From Strigamia acuminata (lineage: Eukaryota > Arthropoda > Chilopoda > Geophilomorpha > Linotaeniidae): DNA of 64,000 bases. The stretch lies in assembly GCA_949358305.1 (NCBI GenBank), contig OX442319.1, positions 14,384,001-14,448,000 on the forward strand, written 5' to 3'. Shown here piece after piece: positions 1-12,500 of this stretch. The number at the start of each line of letters is the position of its first letter. Positions within the stretch are counted from its first letter, which is position 1. Under the pieces are notes generated by a model. The model ran no database searches, was not told the DNA's origin, and was given only the letters and a program-made list of their open reading frames with translations. The position numbers and the translations under genes are program-made.

Positions 1-256
1 ACTTATAAAGCATCAAAGTAGCAACTTTTGTAAATTTACAAAAGTTATATAGACAATCGGCAATCGGCAATCGGCACGCAAGTACGAAGTGTAACATGTT
101 GTAAGTGAAAAAGCCATCTTTTTATCTGGTTTTTTAATTAAAATCATCTGGATGAATAACTATGTTGGAATTTAGACCAGAAATTTGTCATTTCTAGATA
201 TTCTGAAGGTTATTATTAAAATTTGCATAAATTTATAAATTTAAAAATTTTCTTAC

Positions 257-1386
257 ATTTCTGACATTTAAAGTAAAGTAAAAATTTATTAAATTAGTTT
301 CATTTGCAAGTGTGTCATCAGTCATCTCATCTGTTTGTGTGTTTTTGACTGACCGTTTGACCGAGTGCTTTTTGGCTTTCGCCTCCTGGAAACTGTAGTG
401 TTGTCGGAGCGGTTTAAGAACATATTTGGGTTTTGGAGTGACATCCGAGTCCTTAGCCTTGCTCGTCGAGGGCTTAGCTTCATCCGTTGACGCTGTGTTT
501 GAATTTTTCAGTCTAAGTTGCTGCGCTATTGCAATTGCTTGGTTCGAATGACCAATCTCACCTACTGGAAGCGGAGACTCGGACGAGACATTGAGGTCAC
601 TGCAATAAAATAAAATTAATTTTAATAGCTGTATGGTTATAGAGAAAAGTGATAATTTTTTTCTTCTTTTTTGGGAGTGTAAGAGATGAGGGGTGGGGTG
701 CTGTGCAAGTCGTCAAAGCAATAAATTCAAAATTCTGAACACCCCTATAATCCCATCCATTTACACCAGTCGGTTTTTCTAAAGAAAACAAACGAGTTGG
801 ATAAAAATGCCAAAAATAGTTGACGATTTAAGCCAAGGATTTTCAACTTGGTTTTATTTTCGTTTGTCTTAAAATAACTCGTTAAAACCAGGTCAAAGCA
901 ACCAAGCATTTTCATTTCATTTACTCTTATCAAACCAATTTCAAATAAATAAATAAATAAATGAATAAAAATAATATTTATTTATTTATTTATTTATTTT
1001 CTTTCATTACCTTTTTCTCCTTTCGGGTTTCTTCCTTTCGCCAGGAAGTGGTTTGGGTGGCACAGGAGGTTTGGTCTGCGAACACCCTAAAAACAAAAAC
1101 ACAAAAATAACACAAAAATAGCTATTTCTTAGAAAGAAATCATTAAAAGACATCACAACTTCCTCCTATGTCACTGGAATAAAGAAGCGTGAAACAATTA
1201 CGTTACATAACCGAACCGGCACCGCCTAGGTGGACCCCGATCAAACGGGAATCCGCAAAAATACAGAAATCCGAAAACTCGTATCTTAACATCATAAAAC
1301 GAAAACACAAACACCTCAATCTATTTTTAATTCGGCTAATATTCACCTGCTAGTGGTACAATTTGTGATTTCACTGCTGTTGCCAT
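257..1386 (-). CDS. 5' part of an unrecognised proline-rich protein gene (partial, runs off left edge)
   Basis: Three exons on the minus strand join in phase: 1347-1386 (ATG at 1386), 1011-1086 and 257-599, with GTGAAT, GTAATG and GTAAGA donors and AG acceptors. The 459 nt give 153 codons with no stop, and the last donor leaves phase 0, so the gene continues beyond the left edge. I do not recognise the protein. Residues 20-29 read PPVPPKPLPG, a PxxP-rich stretch of the kind bound by SH3 domains, followed by a lysine/arginine-rich patch (ERKKPERRK). The third exon is Ser/Thr/Lys-rich and looks disordered, with one more compact stretch around KPKYVLKPLRQHYSFQEAK. No signal peptide or membrane segment is visible. 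It could be a cytoskeletal or signalling adaptor, but that is inference from composition only. The gene lies downstream of the MPRIP-like gene on the same strand. Confidence 0.55.
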
Positions 1387-3589
1387 CCTTAAATGGATAT
1401 TTTTACATTTTTACATTTTCCATTTTCAATGATTCAACCTAAAAAATATAAAAATATATTTTTTTAAAAAATAAAAAAAAAAAGTTATTGTTTTTTGGCG
1501 TTACCAGTGATGCATTATGACGCAAATCTCATATCCTCATTGGCGTGACTCACGCTTTGATTGGCGAAGATGATTTGAAAATGGATAGATTTAATTTACG
1601 TTTCTAAATTAAACTTGGAACTTGTTGGTACTATTTCCGGGTACTGACTGGCGATTGTGCGTGTCGAATTTTTTTCCTTTCTGTACCTCGTTAGGTTTAT
1701 TCTAGTTAGCGAATTTAGATCGGAATGTGCATTAGTTAAAGCATACGGTATGATTTTGTTTTCCCGTTTGAATTACCTTCGCTAATACGTGTATCCTTGG
1801 TTGATAGCGTGTGGTATACACAGTCTGCTGGGATTTGGGTATGGGAACCGGGAGCCATCAGTCGCACCTGAAAAATGTAAGCGAGCACCTGATAAGAGGT
1901 TTTGTACGGTAGTTTAGAGCTGCCAGTTAAAAATTCACATTGGCATTCTGTTTGAAAAGTTTCGTTAATTTCTAATGTATAATATGAAATAAAATCCTTT
2001 GAATATGTTAAAAACATTTGATTTTGATTTAAATCGTTCTAACACATTTGGGATTCTGTTTTACCAGTTTTGGTCATTTTTGCTGAGCGGAGATCAACAT
2101 TTTGTGTCTGGTGGATGAAATCATTAATGGACTGAACAGATACTTACAGGAAGGAAATAAAAATTAAAAAGAGGAATCATTTATCATTTCTTGGAAAATC
2201 CATTCATTTTATTAATGTAGAAAATAAAATAAGTTTTGATTTAAAAAGTAAAATCAAAGTTCGAAATACGGAGTATTATTGGGGCCAGAGAATTCAGTTT
2301 AAACCTTTTTGTTGACATTGCGTGGAGCGATATCCACAAACAAGCACTGAATTAACACTAGATAATTTTTTTAAATTTCTTTTATAGCCATGCAGTGCAT
2401 GACTGTGCATGTGGTACATCATTAAGTACACAATGCTTTTGATGTTCTCCTTTTTTTTCTTCTTGCGTTATTACGTAAGAAACTCATAAAAAGTTGTTTT
2501 TTTCATTTTTCCAAAGGATGTTATGAAACAGAGCCATTGTAGTTTATTTATAGGTCTATTCCCTCTGCTGTTTATACTTTAAATCGCGAGGGATGAATAA
2601 CTTACAAGTAGTTAGAGAAATAAAAAAAATTAAAATAAATTAGGAAATTGGTGTGTGGGGGTGATAAGTTTAATGACACCAGTAGATTTGACCTCTAACC
2701 TTTGAATGTGAGCCTTTTTATCGTTGCAGATAGGGCAAATGTTGCTATTACACGGTTGTAGAACACAAGCTGCTTGCTGTAATCGCTTGTTTGAATTAAA
2801 ATTTAACAAAATGCTGGGCAAAAGCTTGAAATTGCATTTTGTTTGCATCTAAAAATGTACATTTACCCATAAAAATTTTTTTTACAACTTACAAAATTTA
2901 TTTTTGCACAATAAAAAGCGTATATTGCACAAAACATTTATTTTTGCAATCAAGAAATGTATTTTAGCACCAAAAATAATGTATTTTTGTCCAAAATAAA
3001 TGCAATTTTGAACCTATAAAATGCAGTTTTGCAACTAAAAAATGTATTTTTACGATGTACCTATTTGAGCATCTAAAAATGCATTTTTCACTTTAAAACA
3101 TGCACTTTTGCACATAGAAAAGTTTATTTTTTCACCTGTATTTTTGGTGGGTACAAAAGTGCAAACATATTTTCTTCCTGTAATAAAACCTGAAAAGCAT
3201 GACCTCACTAACCTCTGAGCCTTTCCTGCAAAACATATTGCTGTCACGAAAAATCAAATCAAATCTCTTCACAGGAAATTTATATTTATTATTTTAAATA
3301 AAATTTATTATTGCAGCGGTTTTTAACATTATATCAATTACAATTTCAAACTTAAACATCTAATTTCTCTTTCTTCCCTTCCTTGAAACGGAAACGGAAG
3401 AATAGAATCAATCCCTCGGAGTATTGTGCGTAACGAAAAAGTGCGAAATGAAAACAAATATATATATTTACAAAAATATCTTTTTGCATATGGACGGTAT
3501 AAACGAACCAGCTTCAAACAATCTCTTCGGAAGAACGGGATTGGATTATGATCCGATATTGCACTTTCGTCTACTAGTACTGGCCAAAC
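1387..3589. other. Intergenic spacer with a degenerate AAAATGCA-type array
   Basis: This lies between the start of the left-edge gene and the stop of the MPRIP-like gene. About 1500-1700 holds inverted CCAAT boxes (ATTGG near 1536 and 1560) and a TGACGCAAA site, so it may be the promoter of the left gene. From about 2830 to 3140 there is a degenerate tandem array of roughly 20-25 bp units around AATGCATTTTTG/AAAATGCA. AATAAA-type signals for the MPRIP-like transcript occur near 3280-3310 (TTTATT on the plus strand). I see no convincing gene. Confidence 0.5.
2830..3140. repeat. Degenerate short tandem array, AATGCATTTTT core
   Basis: Successive units such as AAAATGCAGTTTTGCAACT and AAAAATGCATTTTTCACTTT follow each other at about 20-25 bp spacing with much divergence. 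The same core recurs in arrays near 12.9-13.2 kb, 17.35-17.58 kb and 42.66-42.94 kb. Confidence 0.6.
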
Positions 3590-6500
3590 TCAACAATGCG
3601 ATTTGCCCGGCTCAAATAGATGTTTTCTGGAGCTAACGACGCCGCCGCATTCCACCGCGGCCGCGGCTGCGAACGTGTCATTACTCAGTCCCGGACAGCT
3701 CGGCGAACGCATCAATTCCCGGTATTTGAACCCGAAGAAGTTCCGTCTGGTTTTCGGCGTCGAGATGATCGGATCCAACTCGGTGTTGGAGATGGCGACG
3801 GCGGCTAAAAGACGTAAAAACACGTTAAATGAGGAGGCGGCAAATTTGTGCGATTACTTACAAACCATGCTTTTATGACATGCAGGAAGGTTAGATGGAA
3901 AATTAAGTAATTCCACACACAATTGACCCACAATCCCTACTTTAGTCACCCAAATAAAAAATGGATAAGGAAGTCGGACCGGCACCAGACCAATTCAAAT
4001 GATGGTTAAAAATTGAAATGCTAAATCGAGATACTGTACCTTCGAGCGTTGCATTACTCGTTAGGATGATGTGTTCGAGCCGATCGCGGAGACTGCTTAC
4101 TTCGTCTTGGCGCATTCTACGTTCGGCTTTCAGGCTCTGGTCCAACTGGCCGTGTCGGTCGGCGAGCTCGTCCTCGCGCTGAAACAATCGCCTTGTTAAC
4201 GCTACCGTCGTAATACAATTTTACATTTTTTTTACATGCTAACGTTAGGTGGTAATAAAATAATTCTTAAAGTTTATGTTTCTTGTTTCGGAGACGGGCG
4301 AATCTAGAAAATGTTCAGAGAGGAGTCATTGGATACCCCCTTCCCCACAAAGTTTTGGAATTCTAAGCCATAAGTAATAAAAATTAAAAATTAAAAACTT
4401 TTTATTTTTATTTTTTATTAAATTTTTTATGACCTGCCTCCATGGCCTCCATGACCTCCACCCCCACCACCCCCTTGGATCCCTCTGCCAGTGTTCAGAG
4501 ATCAATTAAGAAATACAAATGATTGAAAAGGAAAAGTCTACAAAAACGGGGGAATCTACTCCACAAGAAACAACAACTCACAAAGTTTGTACCCCATAAG
4601 AATCGGAATCTGAATCTGAGGTGGCCCGATTATTGCTTCCCTGGCCTCCTCATTGCCCACATATAACACCCTTAGTCTAGACTACTTCTTCTTGTGGGCT
4701 TATACGAAAGATATTAACAAAAGTATTTGACTTTTGCTGTAAGTTTAATAACATTTTCAAATTGTCTAAAAATATGAGGTGTCCCTTGTCATTTGTCACA
4801 TGGGGCTGGGCTGGGCTGGGGGTTAATGGCTTACTCGTCTTGAATCGCGAAGCATCCGTTTTAAGTCGGCCACCTCTTCGGTTTTCTCCATTACTTCACT
4901 CTCCTTCAATTTCAACTGAAACAAAGAAAATAGGTCTTCTCAATGTAGCCCGAAGGCAAATACAATTGACCCACCTTAAAATTGTCTATTGTATCGACGC
5001 TGTTCGATCGGTCAATCTCCGACTGCAGATCGGCATTGTTAAGATTGAGCATTGCTCGTAGCTGCTTGTTCCTAGCGGTCAAATCAAACGCCTAAAATGT
5101 GTCAACCTAATCAATATCAGAGGTTTAAAATGCGCTAAACGGGCATTACCAAGCTATTGGCGTCCGTCAGCTGTTGCAAAAGCGGTCGGAGTCGTTCTTC
5201 GAGAGACGCATTCTCCAAGCATTTGATGGAGTACTTTTCGGACAGCGACAAAATCTCCTCGCGAATCGTTTCGATCTCTTCTCTAGAAACAAAGCCAAAT
5301 AGATTTTTAAAATTTAAATATTTATTTTAATTATTTATTTATTTATTTATTTATTTTATTTATTTATTTTTACTCTTGTTCTTTTTGAAGAGCATCCAAT
5401 TCCTGGGTGGACTGCATCTTCTCTAAAAATTCCTGCTTGAATTTTGCAATTTCACGCTGTAGTTCGGTTTCGTGCGCCTTTCGCATTGCATCTAACGCTG
5501 TGTTTTCATTCAAATATTTATAATTAATAATTAATATTATGTCTTGTCTGAATTAATTGCTCAGAATTATGAGAAAATTGGTCTCACCGGCTAAAGTTGC
5601 TTGTGTTTCTTCGGCCAGAGCCTGTTCTTTTTCTATTTTCGATTGGTCGAGCTCCCGTTGGTGTTTTTCCTCCAATTCGGACACGATTCGCCGGTGTGAG
5701 TTTTCCATGGCGACCAAGCCTTTCTCGCATAGACCCTGTTGCAACGAGATGTTGAAAGAGTGAGGTTGGCATCATCTTTTTTAAAGGATTTTATTTTTAC
5801 TCTTAATTGATCGATTTCAGTTTGGTATGTTTGGCGCACGGTTTCTTCGTTAATGGACGAATCATTTTTCCTGGATGCTTCTTGTTTGTACGCTTCTTTG
5901 AGAGCGGCGATTTGTTGTTTGTTTTCTTCCTCTTTGGCTGATAACTTCTGCTCGGCCATGCGCAGTTGTCGCTCTAGGTGTTTCTGTTAAAGTAAGAGTG
6001 CAATTGCTAAAATGAAAATCTCAAGTTTTTAGTTGTTTTAACTTGAAATTTTTCAAAATTTATGATAAATTTTAGAAAATTACAAAGATGGTATTTTTTT
6101 CTTTTTAATTTTCATCTAGTTTTTGGTCAAGGTCAATCAATATTGTGTCTGTTTTTTCAACTTTTTTGTCCAAATTTTCAATTCGAATTTCTCTAATTTA
6201 TTTGTCAAATTTGTTGTTCAATTTTTCCAGATTTTTCCAATTTTTGGCCCAATTAATTTTTCAAATTTGTCCAATTTATTTTTCAAATTTGTCCAATTCA
6301 TTTTCAAATTCTCAAATTTTCAAATATTTTGTTCAACTTTTCAAATATTTTGTTCAACTTTTCAAATATTTTGTTCAACTTTTCAAATATTTTTGTTCAA
6401 CTTTTCAGATATTTTTTGTTCAACTTTTCAAATATTTTTGTTCAACTTTTCAAATATTTTTGTTCAACTTTTCAGATATTTTTTTCTTCTCTTTTTTCTC

Positions 6501-9500
6501 CCAATTTTGTTTTTCCATTTTCCCCATTTTTATTTTAAGTTAGACTAAATATGTACTTACAACAAGTGCTATTTTCTCTTCCAGCAAATCCAAAGCGCCA
6601 TTCTTATTCCTCAACTCGTGCTCCCTGAGCTCAACAATTTCCCTTTCCAAGCGTTCGCAATCAGCACACTCCTTCTTCGCCACAGCCTGCTCAGTTTCCA
6701 GCGAACAGATAATAGGCATCGTGACCGACCTTTTCCCCCGCTGTCGAAAAGACCGATTCGCTGTCCTCGACTCCACACTATTAAGAAAAAAAGATGGTTT
6801 CCCCGCCGACACGCTCTTCAACACATCTTGCATGCTAAGCTTCCTGCTCGCCGACCGATCGGCAAACGATTCGCTCGTCTTCAACCGCGACGCGTGAAAC
6901 ATATTAACGACAAACTTATCCACGTCGCTCGCCACGATTTCCAATTCCCGCTGCGCGACCAAATCAATCAATTGGTCAAATTCACAACCGCTCTCAATAT
7001 CATCGTCCAAACACTCCAAGCGCACCTCAAAAATACACTCTTGAGCAACAACGTCCACAAACTTGGCCAAATTTGCATCCAAGTTGCTTCTGCAACCTTC
7101 CTGCTCTTTCGAGCCATCCACGCTTTGCAGGAGATGTCTGAACCGGCGTTGCAGTTCGTCCACGACGGAATTCGTCGTCGCTTCCAGCCTCGTCCGCATT
7201 TCGCCCCGCATCTTATCGTCATCCGGCATCCACATGCCCGAACAAATTGCGTCCTCCCGTTCCCGCAAAAGCGCTATGGACGACACCACCCGCTTCATTT
7301 CGAGTTCCGTTAACTTTTGAGCCAAAACGTCCACTTTTGTCGCCTCGTTCTCGTTCTCCTTCTCCACGCACTTTTCCGTCGCTTTGTGCACCATGGCCGC
7401 GGCCAAAGAATCCATCTGTACACTTTTGTAATTATTCATCGTCCTCTGCACGCGAAGTCTCAGCGACTTTAGATCGCTCGACAAATCGGCAGTTTCGTCG
7501 ACAGCACCCGGAGAAAACTCCGGACTGCTAATTTTCTTGTCGAAAGCCGCCAGCTGTAGGATGAGACGCCTCTTATGCCAACGGCTCGCGAAACCTTTCG
7601 TCGGACGGAATGTTGCGCAAGTGTGTCCGATAAGATTCGACTGGTATATCATCCTCTCCAGGTTAATTCTTGACTGGGTTTGTTTGTTGAGCAGTCCTAA
7701 TTGGGCCAGAGTCGTCTCCTTTTCCTTGAAAAAGGATGCAGTCTGCTGCAAAGCGCTCCGACTTCGGCAAATGTTGTCGTCCGCTTTCTCCTTGCGCGGC
7801 TCCTCCGCATTGATAGTGACTAGAAGCTGCACGGAGTCGTCTCGCTGCTCTTGCTTCGTCGGATAAGACTTTTTATCCGACTCTTCGGCCCGGATGTCCA
7901 GACCCTTCAGAGACCGGGTCCTCTTCTGTTCTTTGTTCTCCAGGCGCATCAGTTTTTGTCTGATTTGTCGGTTTTGTTTCTCCGCCGCGCTCAGCTTGCT
8001 CGTCAAGTCCTCGATCCTCTCAACCATTAGTTTGGTCTGGTTCTCGTGTTCTTTGTCGGAAATCTCGACGCTTTGCTTCATTTTCAGACATTCCATTTCT
8101 TGTCGATCGCTCGCCTCTTCGGCCTCCTCCAGTTTCCTCTTGAGGCTTTTCACTTGCCTCCGAGTGCTCTCCAACTTGTCTAACATCTTGTCGGCTTCGG
8201 CGGGTTTTTGCAGCCGTTCTTTCTTGACGACGGATTCCAGTTCTTCGATTTCTGTGAGGAGACCCATCATTTTTGATTCGCTTTGCCTCAATCTATCCTC
8301 CAGGTGACTGATTCCAGTTTGCTGATCACACACCAATCTGTTGTAGTTGTCGTCCAACGCTTTCTTTTCGTTCTCCCACTCGGCTTTCTCCGTCCGGCAC
8401 TTTTCCTCGATGCGGTGACAGGTGTCGAACAAGTGTTGTTCCCTTTCCGAGAAGCCGCACGTCTGTTCCAGAAGTTCGGTCCGCTTTTGCAGTCCTTGGT
8501 AGTGGGAGAGGAGCTCGGAATGTTTCTTCCGCCAACTGTTTGCGTCTGAAGAGGTGCTAAGCTCTTTTTCCTTCTCGTCGGGTTTGATATCGCCGTTTTG
8601 TTGTTGCCATAAGAAAGAAATGGTTTCGTCTTTGTGCGCTTTGATTGCAAATCTCTTGTTGTGTTGTAGATCGGAGATCTCCTGCTGGCAGCGCGTTAGT
8701 TGCATTTTAAGCGAGTTCACCTCCGATTCCAGTAATTCAACCATCATGGATTCAGGAATGTCTGATTTGGATCCGCTCGAATCCTTCTACAACATTAAAA
8801 CAAAATAAAATTCGTTTAATGCGCGTACAATGTGCACCAAAACTTCCATTTTACGTCGTAAAAAATAAAAAGTAAAACATTTACGTGTTTATTTACATTT
8901 ATTTTACGCATTTATGCATTTATCCTACGGTTACTATAGTCTATAGTTAAAAGTAATGAGGCTGGGCCAATGAGAGAAAAGAAGGCCACTCTTATGCTCT
9001 GCCAGAGTATATTTTGATTCGACATTTGTATCGGAAGTGCAGGCTAAGAACAGGATGTTCACACAGTCTTTAGACAATTTGAAAAATGTATTAAATTACA
9101 ACAAAAGTCAGATACTTTTGAAATGTGTACGTAACATAGTAAATAGTAAATACTTAATGGGCCCCATTCATTGTACTGATGACATCTAAATGATATTCAA
9201 TTTGAAATTTCCATCAACATCTTTTTTCACATAGTTTCATCAATGGTCTTAACGTCATTTATATCCCAAGAGACATAAAATCAATAAAAAGATTATTAAT
9301 AAAGAAAAAAAATAATTTTGTTACTATACCGAAGTGCATAAAAATATTTGAAAATTGTCTAAAGACTTTGCGAACAGCTTGTATAAAGCATACAGGAAAA
9401 GAAAAAAACTCACCCTTCTTCTACTGTTGCTCCGTCGCTGCATTTTGGGCGTGGAATAAGTTTCGCGGTCACTTCCAGACAAATCGTCTTTAAAGGAATC

Positions 9501-12500
9501 TTCTTCTTTGCAACCGCTGTGAGCCGAAGAAGCGGCTTTTTTCGACCCGTTGTTTCCATCGCTTTGACTTCCGCTGCGCACATTTGATCTCGTGCGAGCG
9601 CGCTCTTTGACGCGCGAAATGGGCGTTCTGTTGAGCGGAGGGGAAGGCGGCAGAGTCCTCGACGTCGAAGAGTGATCGACGTCTTCATCGGCCCACTCGA
9701 AATAATCCTCGGTCCGTCCCGAAGCTTCCGACGCGGTTTTAAATTCGTCGTCCGAAGATAAGACGGATCGGGGCGAGGACGGAGCTTCGAGGGATGTCGG
9801 ACGCGAGTTCGGCCGACTGTCGGGCATTGCATCTGTAAGAGAAGAAATTTCTTTCTCTATTTTTTCGCCCAGGGACGAGAGTTGTTCCGCAGTCGAGTCG
9901 TCGCACGGATATCCGACGGCAGACCGAATGGCGGCGAGCCACGTGGCGCGTATATTCGGAGTAATTGCAGACAGTGAATGGATTTCGCCATTTTTCATCT
10001 AATCATTTAATAAATTAGAATAATTAAAATTAAGTTTAGATATTGGAATAAAATAACTCGCCTCTAATTGAAATCCATTCTGTGCTGACAGTGGAAGTGT
10101 CTGGGCACTGCACATTTCGCTTAATGAAACAATTGCAGTACTGGAACCAGTCACTTCGCTCGAACTGTCTTCGTAATACTCCAGAGCAATATCATTCAAC
10201 ACACACCACACCTTGACCCACTTCTGCAAACAAACAATCAGAATTAAGACATCAATCGAGTTATACCGTGTTGACCCGCTTTTAGTGTGCAACAGTGGAC
10301 GGGCGAACACAGAAATGACATAAGAAGACACTACATAATTATATTTTGAGGTTTAATGGCCTTTATTTCGACTTGTCTAGGGGGTCAGTGTTTCCATGCC
10401 TTTCCATATTTGTACCATTGCCCTAAGGTGACGGGCCTGTGACCGTTATGCTGACCTCGTGGGTTTTTCTAAACTAGTATCTGAACACAGTCATTGAGAG
10501 GATAGGTCATGTTGATGTTTGTTTCTGTATTTCTGTATTTATGAATGCCCGTGGAACTCGAATTTGACCAAAATGCCGCTAAACCCGTTTTTACCGGCAT
10601 GTCGTTATGAATGAGTATGAATTTTTTCAATGAGAATTGAACCAACATCAGCTTAAAAAGCATTTTTAGATGTTCAAAGTGTAGTAAATTGGCCTACATT
10701 TCTATAAATTTACCCAAATGTAATAATTATTCACCCGGGCTCTTTTAATTAAATAAACAAAAAACACAGCTCTTTTTTCTTTACTTATAGCGACATGTTT
10801 CACGATACTAATGCGGCTTAAAGCGGAGTCATACAGAAAATTTGGTCAAACTTGCTAAAAGCGTGTCAATACGGCGGGTATATTTACATCATTGCCATTG
10901 TGCCTTAGCAGCCAGCCCTTCTTGGTGGCTAACCGTTGCTACAAATTAAACAATATACAATTACGTATACAACAGAACATGCAAATTTAAAATATTGCTT
11001 AATCACCTCTTTAGGATGTGAAGAAGCGGAAGTAATGCTTTTCATGTCCAGACCGCATCCATCAGGATCACCACGGACCTATAAACAGCGATAAACGTAA
11101 AGTGAATTGAACCGACAAAAGAGAAGAGACAAGTCTCACATTAAGCAAATCCTCTTTCTGGGGCTGTTCGCTCGTTCGATGATTGTGATCGAAACCAACG
11201 GCTTCCTGGGAGAACGTACTGGCGTGATTTGTCGATCCTAACTTCTCTTTCGCGTCGATAAGACGCGGAACCTGTTGGTCTTGTGTCGTATTAACCGTAG
11301 TCGGGTCCGTTAATTTGTTGCAAATATCTGCACCTTATTAGTTCAACAACAGAAATTTAGAAAATACAAAATACAAAACCTTATCTAAATAAGAAGTAAT
11401 TGTGTATAGACATAATCCTACCTTTTGCAATTTCATTCTTGTTGGAATCCGTCACCGTGACGATGTAAGTGTCGGTCTTCGTCTTCGAGCTGGCTTCCCT
11501 CTTTTCACTGGGCATCATCAGACTGACTCCGTCGGAGAGACTTCTCGGGGTGAGATTTCTCCGTTTGATTATACGCTTCTCTCTCGCTTGATTGCTCGAT
11601 TGCAGAGCCGGCAATGGCGCCGAAGTTTGCGACAAACTCTGACTGTTCTTCCGATTTTTGACGTTGACTATGTGCCCGTCCGACGAAACATCGTCACTTT
11701 TAACCGCGTTGATATTGCTCGTAGTTTGGATTGTCAAAGGATTCAAATTCTGTAAGCAAAATGCAATAATAATAATAAGAACGACGTTACCGGAGCAATC
11801 ATACAAAATTTTGATGAATTCGGACTACTTGATTGGGCATGTTAAAAAATGTTGATGTAATAAACCGAATTTTGGGGTCTCTTAAAACAAGTTAAAAATC
11901 AATGTAACAAAACAAATAGCACCTACCTCCAATGGCCTGTTGACGGGGGTTGAGGCCTTTCCGCCGGGAAAGGTGGAATTGCGCTTGTGCCGGGAAGATT
12001 TAATGCTCCGAGGAAAAATGGAGAGCACGTCGTACCACCATTTACTTTCTTCTCGAGACGTTCCTTTGACGAAATGCACTTTCTCCGGCGCTATAATCGC
12101 TATAGCAAATTTGTTGCCGGTCAGTTCTTCGGCGTTGGACACTTCGAGGACCTTGGTCATATCGATCAATGCTTGAGGAATTGTGTCCGGCTTAAGAAAG
12201 AAAGAAAGGAAAATATTGAAAGCATTCAATAGCGGTGAATTAAACATTTCCTTATTACTATTCTTAACGAGCGACCTTGAAAATGAGATCAAGGCCTTGA
12301 AATGTTTAAAATATATTCACAAATATGCTTGTGCTTTATATATTTAATAGGTTGAAACTTTTCTATTGTATCTTGCTTATTGATTTCTATTCTTTGTATT
12401 AATTCATTTGGGTTGTAGTTTGTAATATCTTACGTGTTCGTCGACCGAATAGGTGAGTTCTCCGTCGTCGAACAAAACGAACCACCGGCGTTGCCATCGC

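Noticed and set aside
1736-2017. Minus-strand frame with RLMAPGSHTQIPADCVYHTL
   Set aside because: It has an acceptor-like and a donor-like site, but its phase does not join to the neighbouring exons of the left-edge gene (the join meets a stop), and no family is recognisable.
6618-7313. 231-codon plus-strand open frame
   Set aside because: It is antisense to the well-supported coiled-coil exon of the MPRIP-like gene; GC-rich coding DNA leaves the other strand open.
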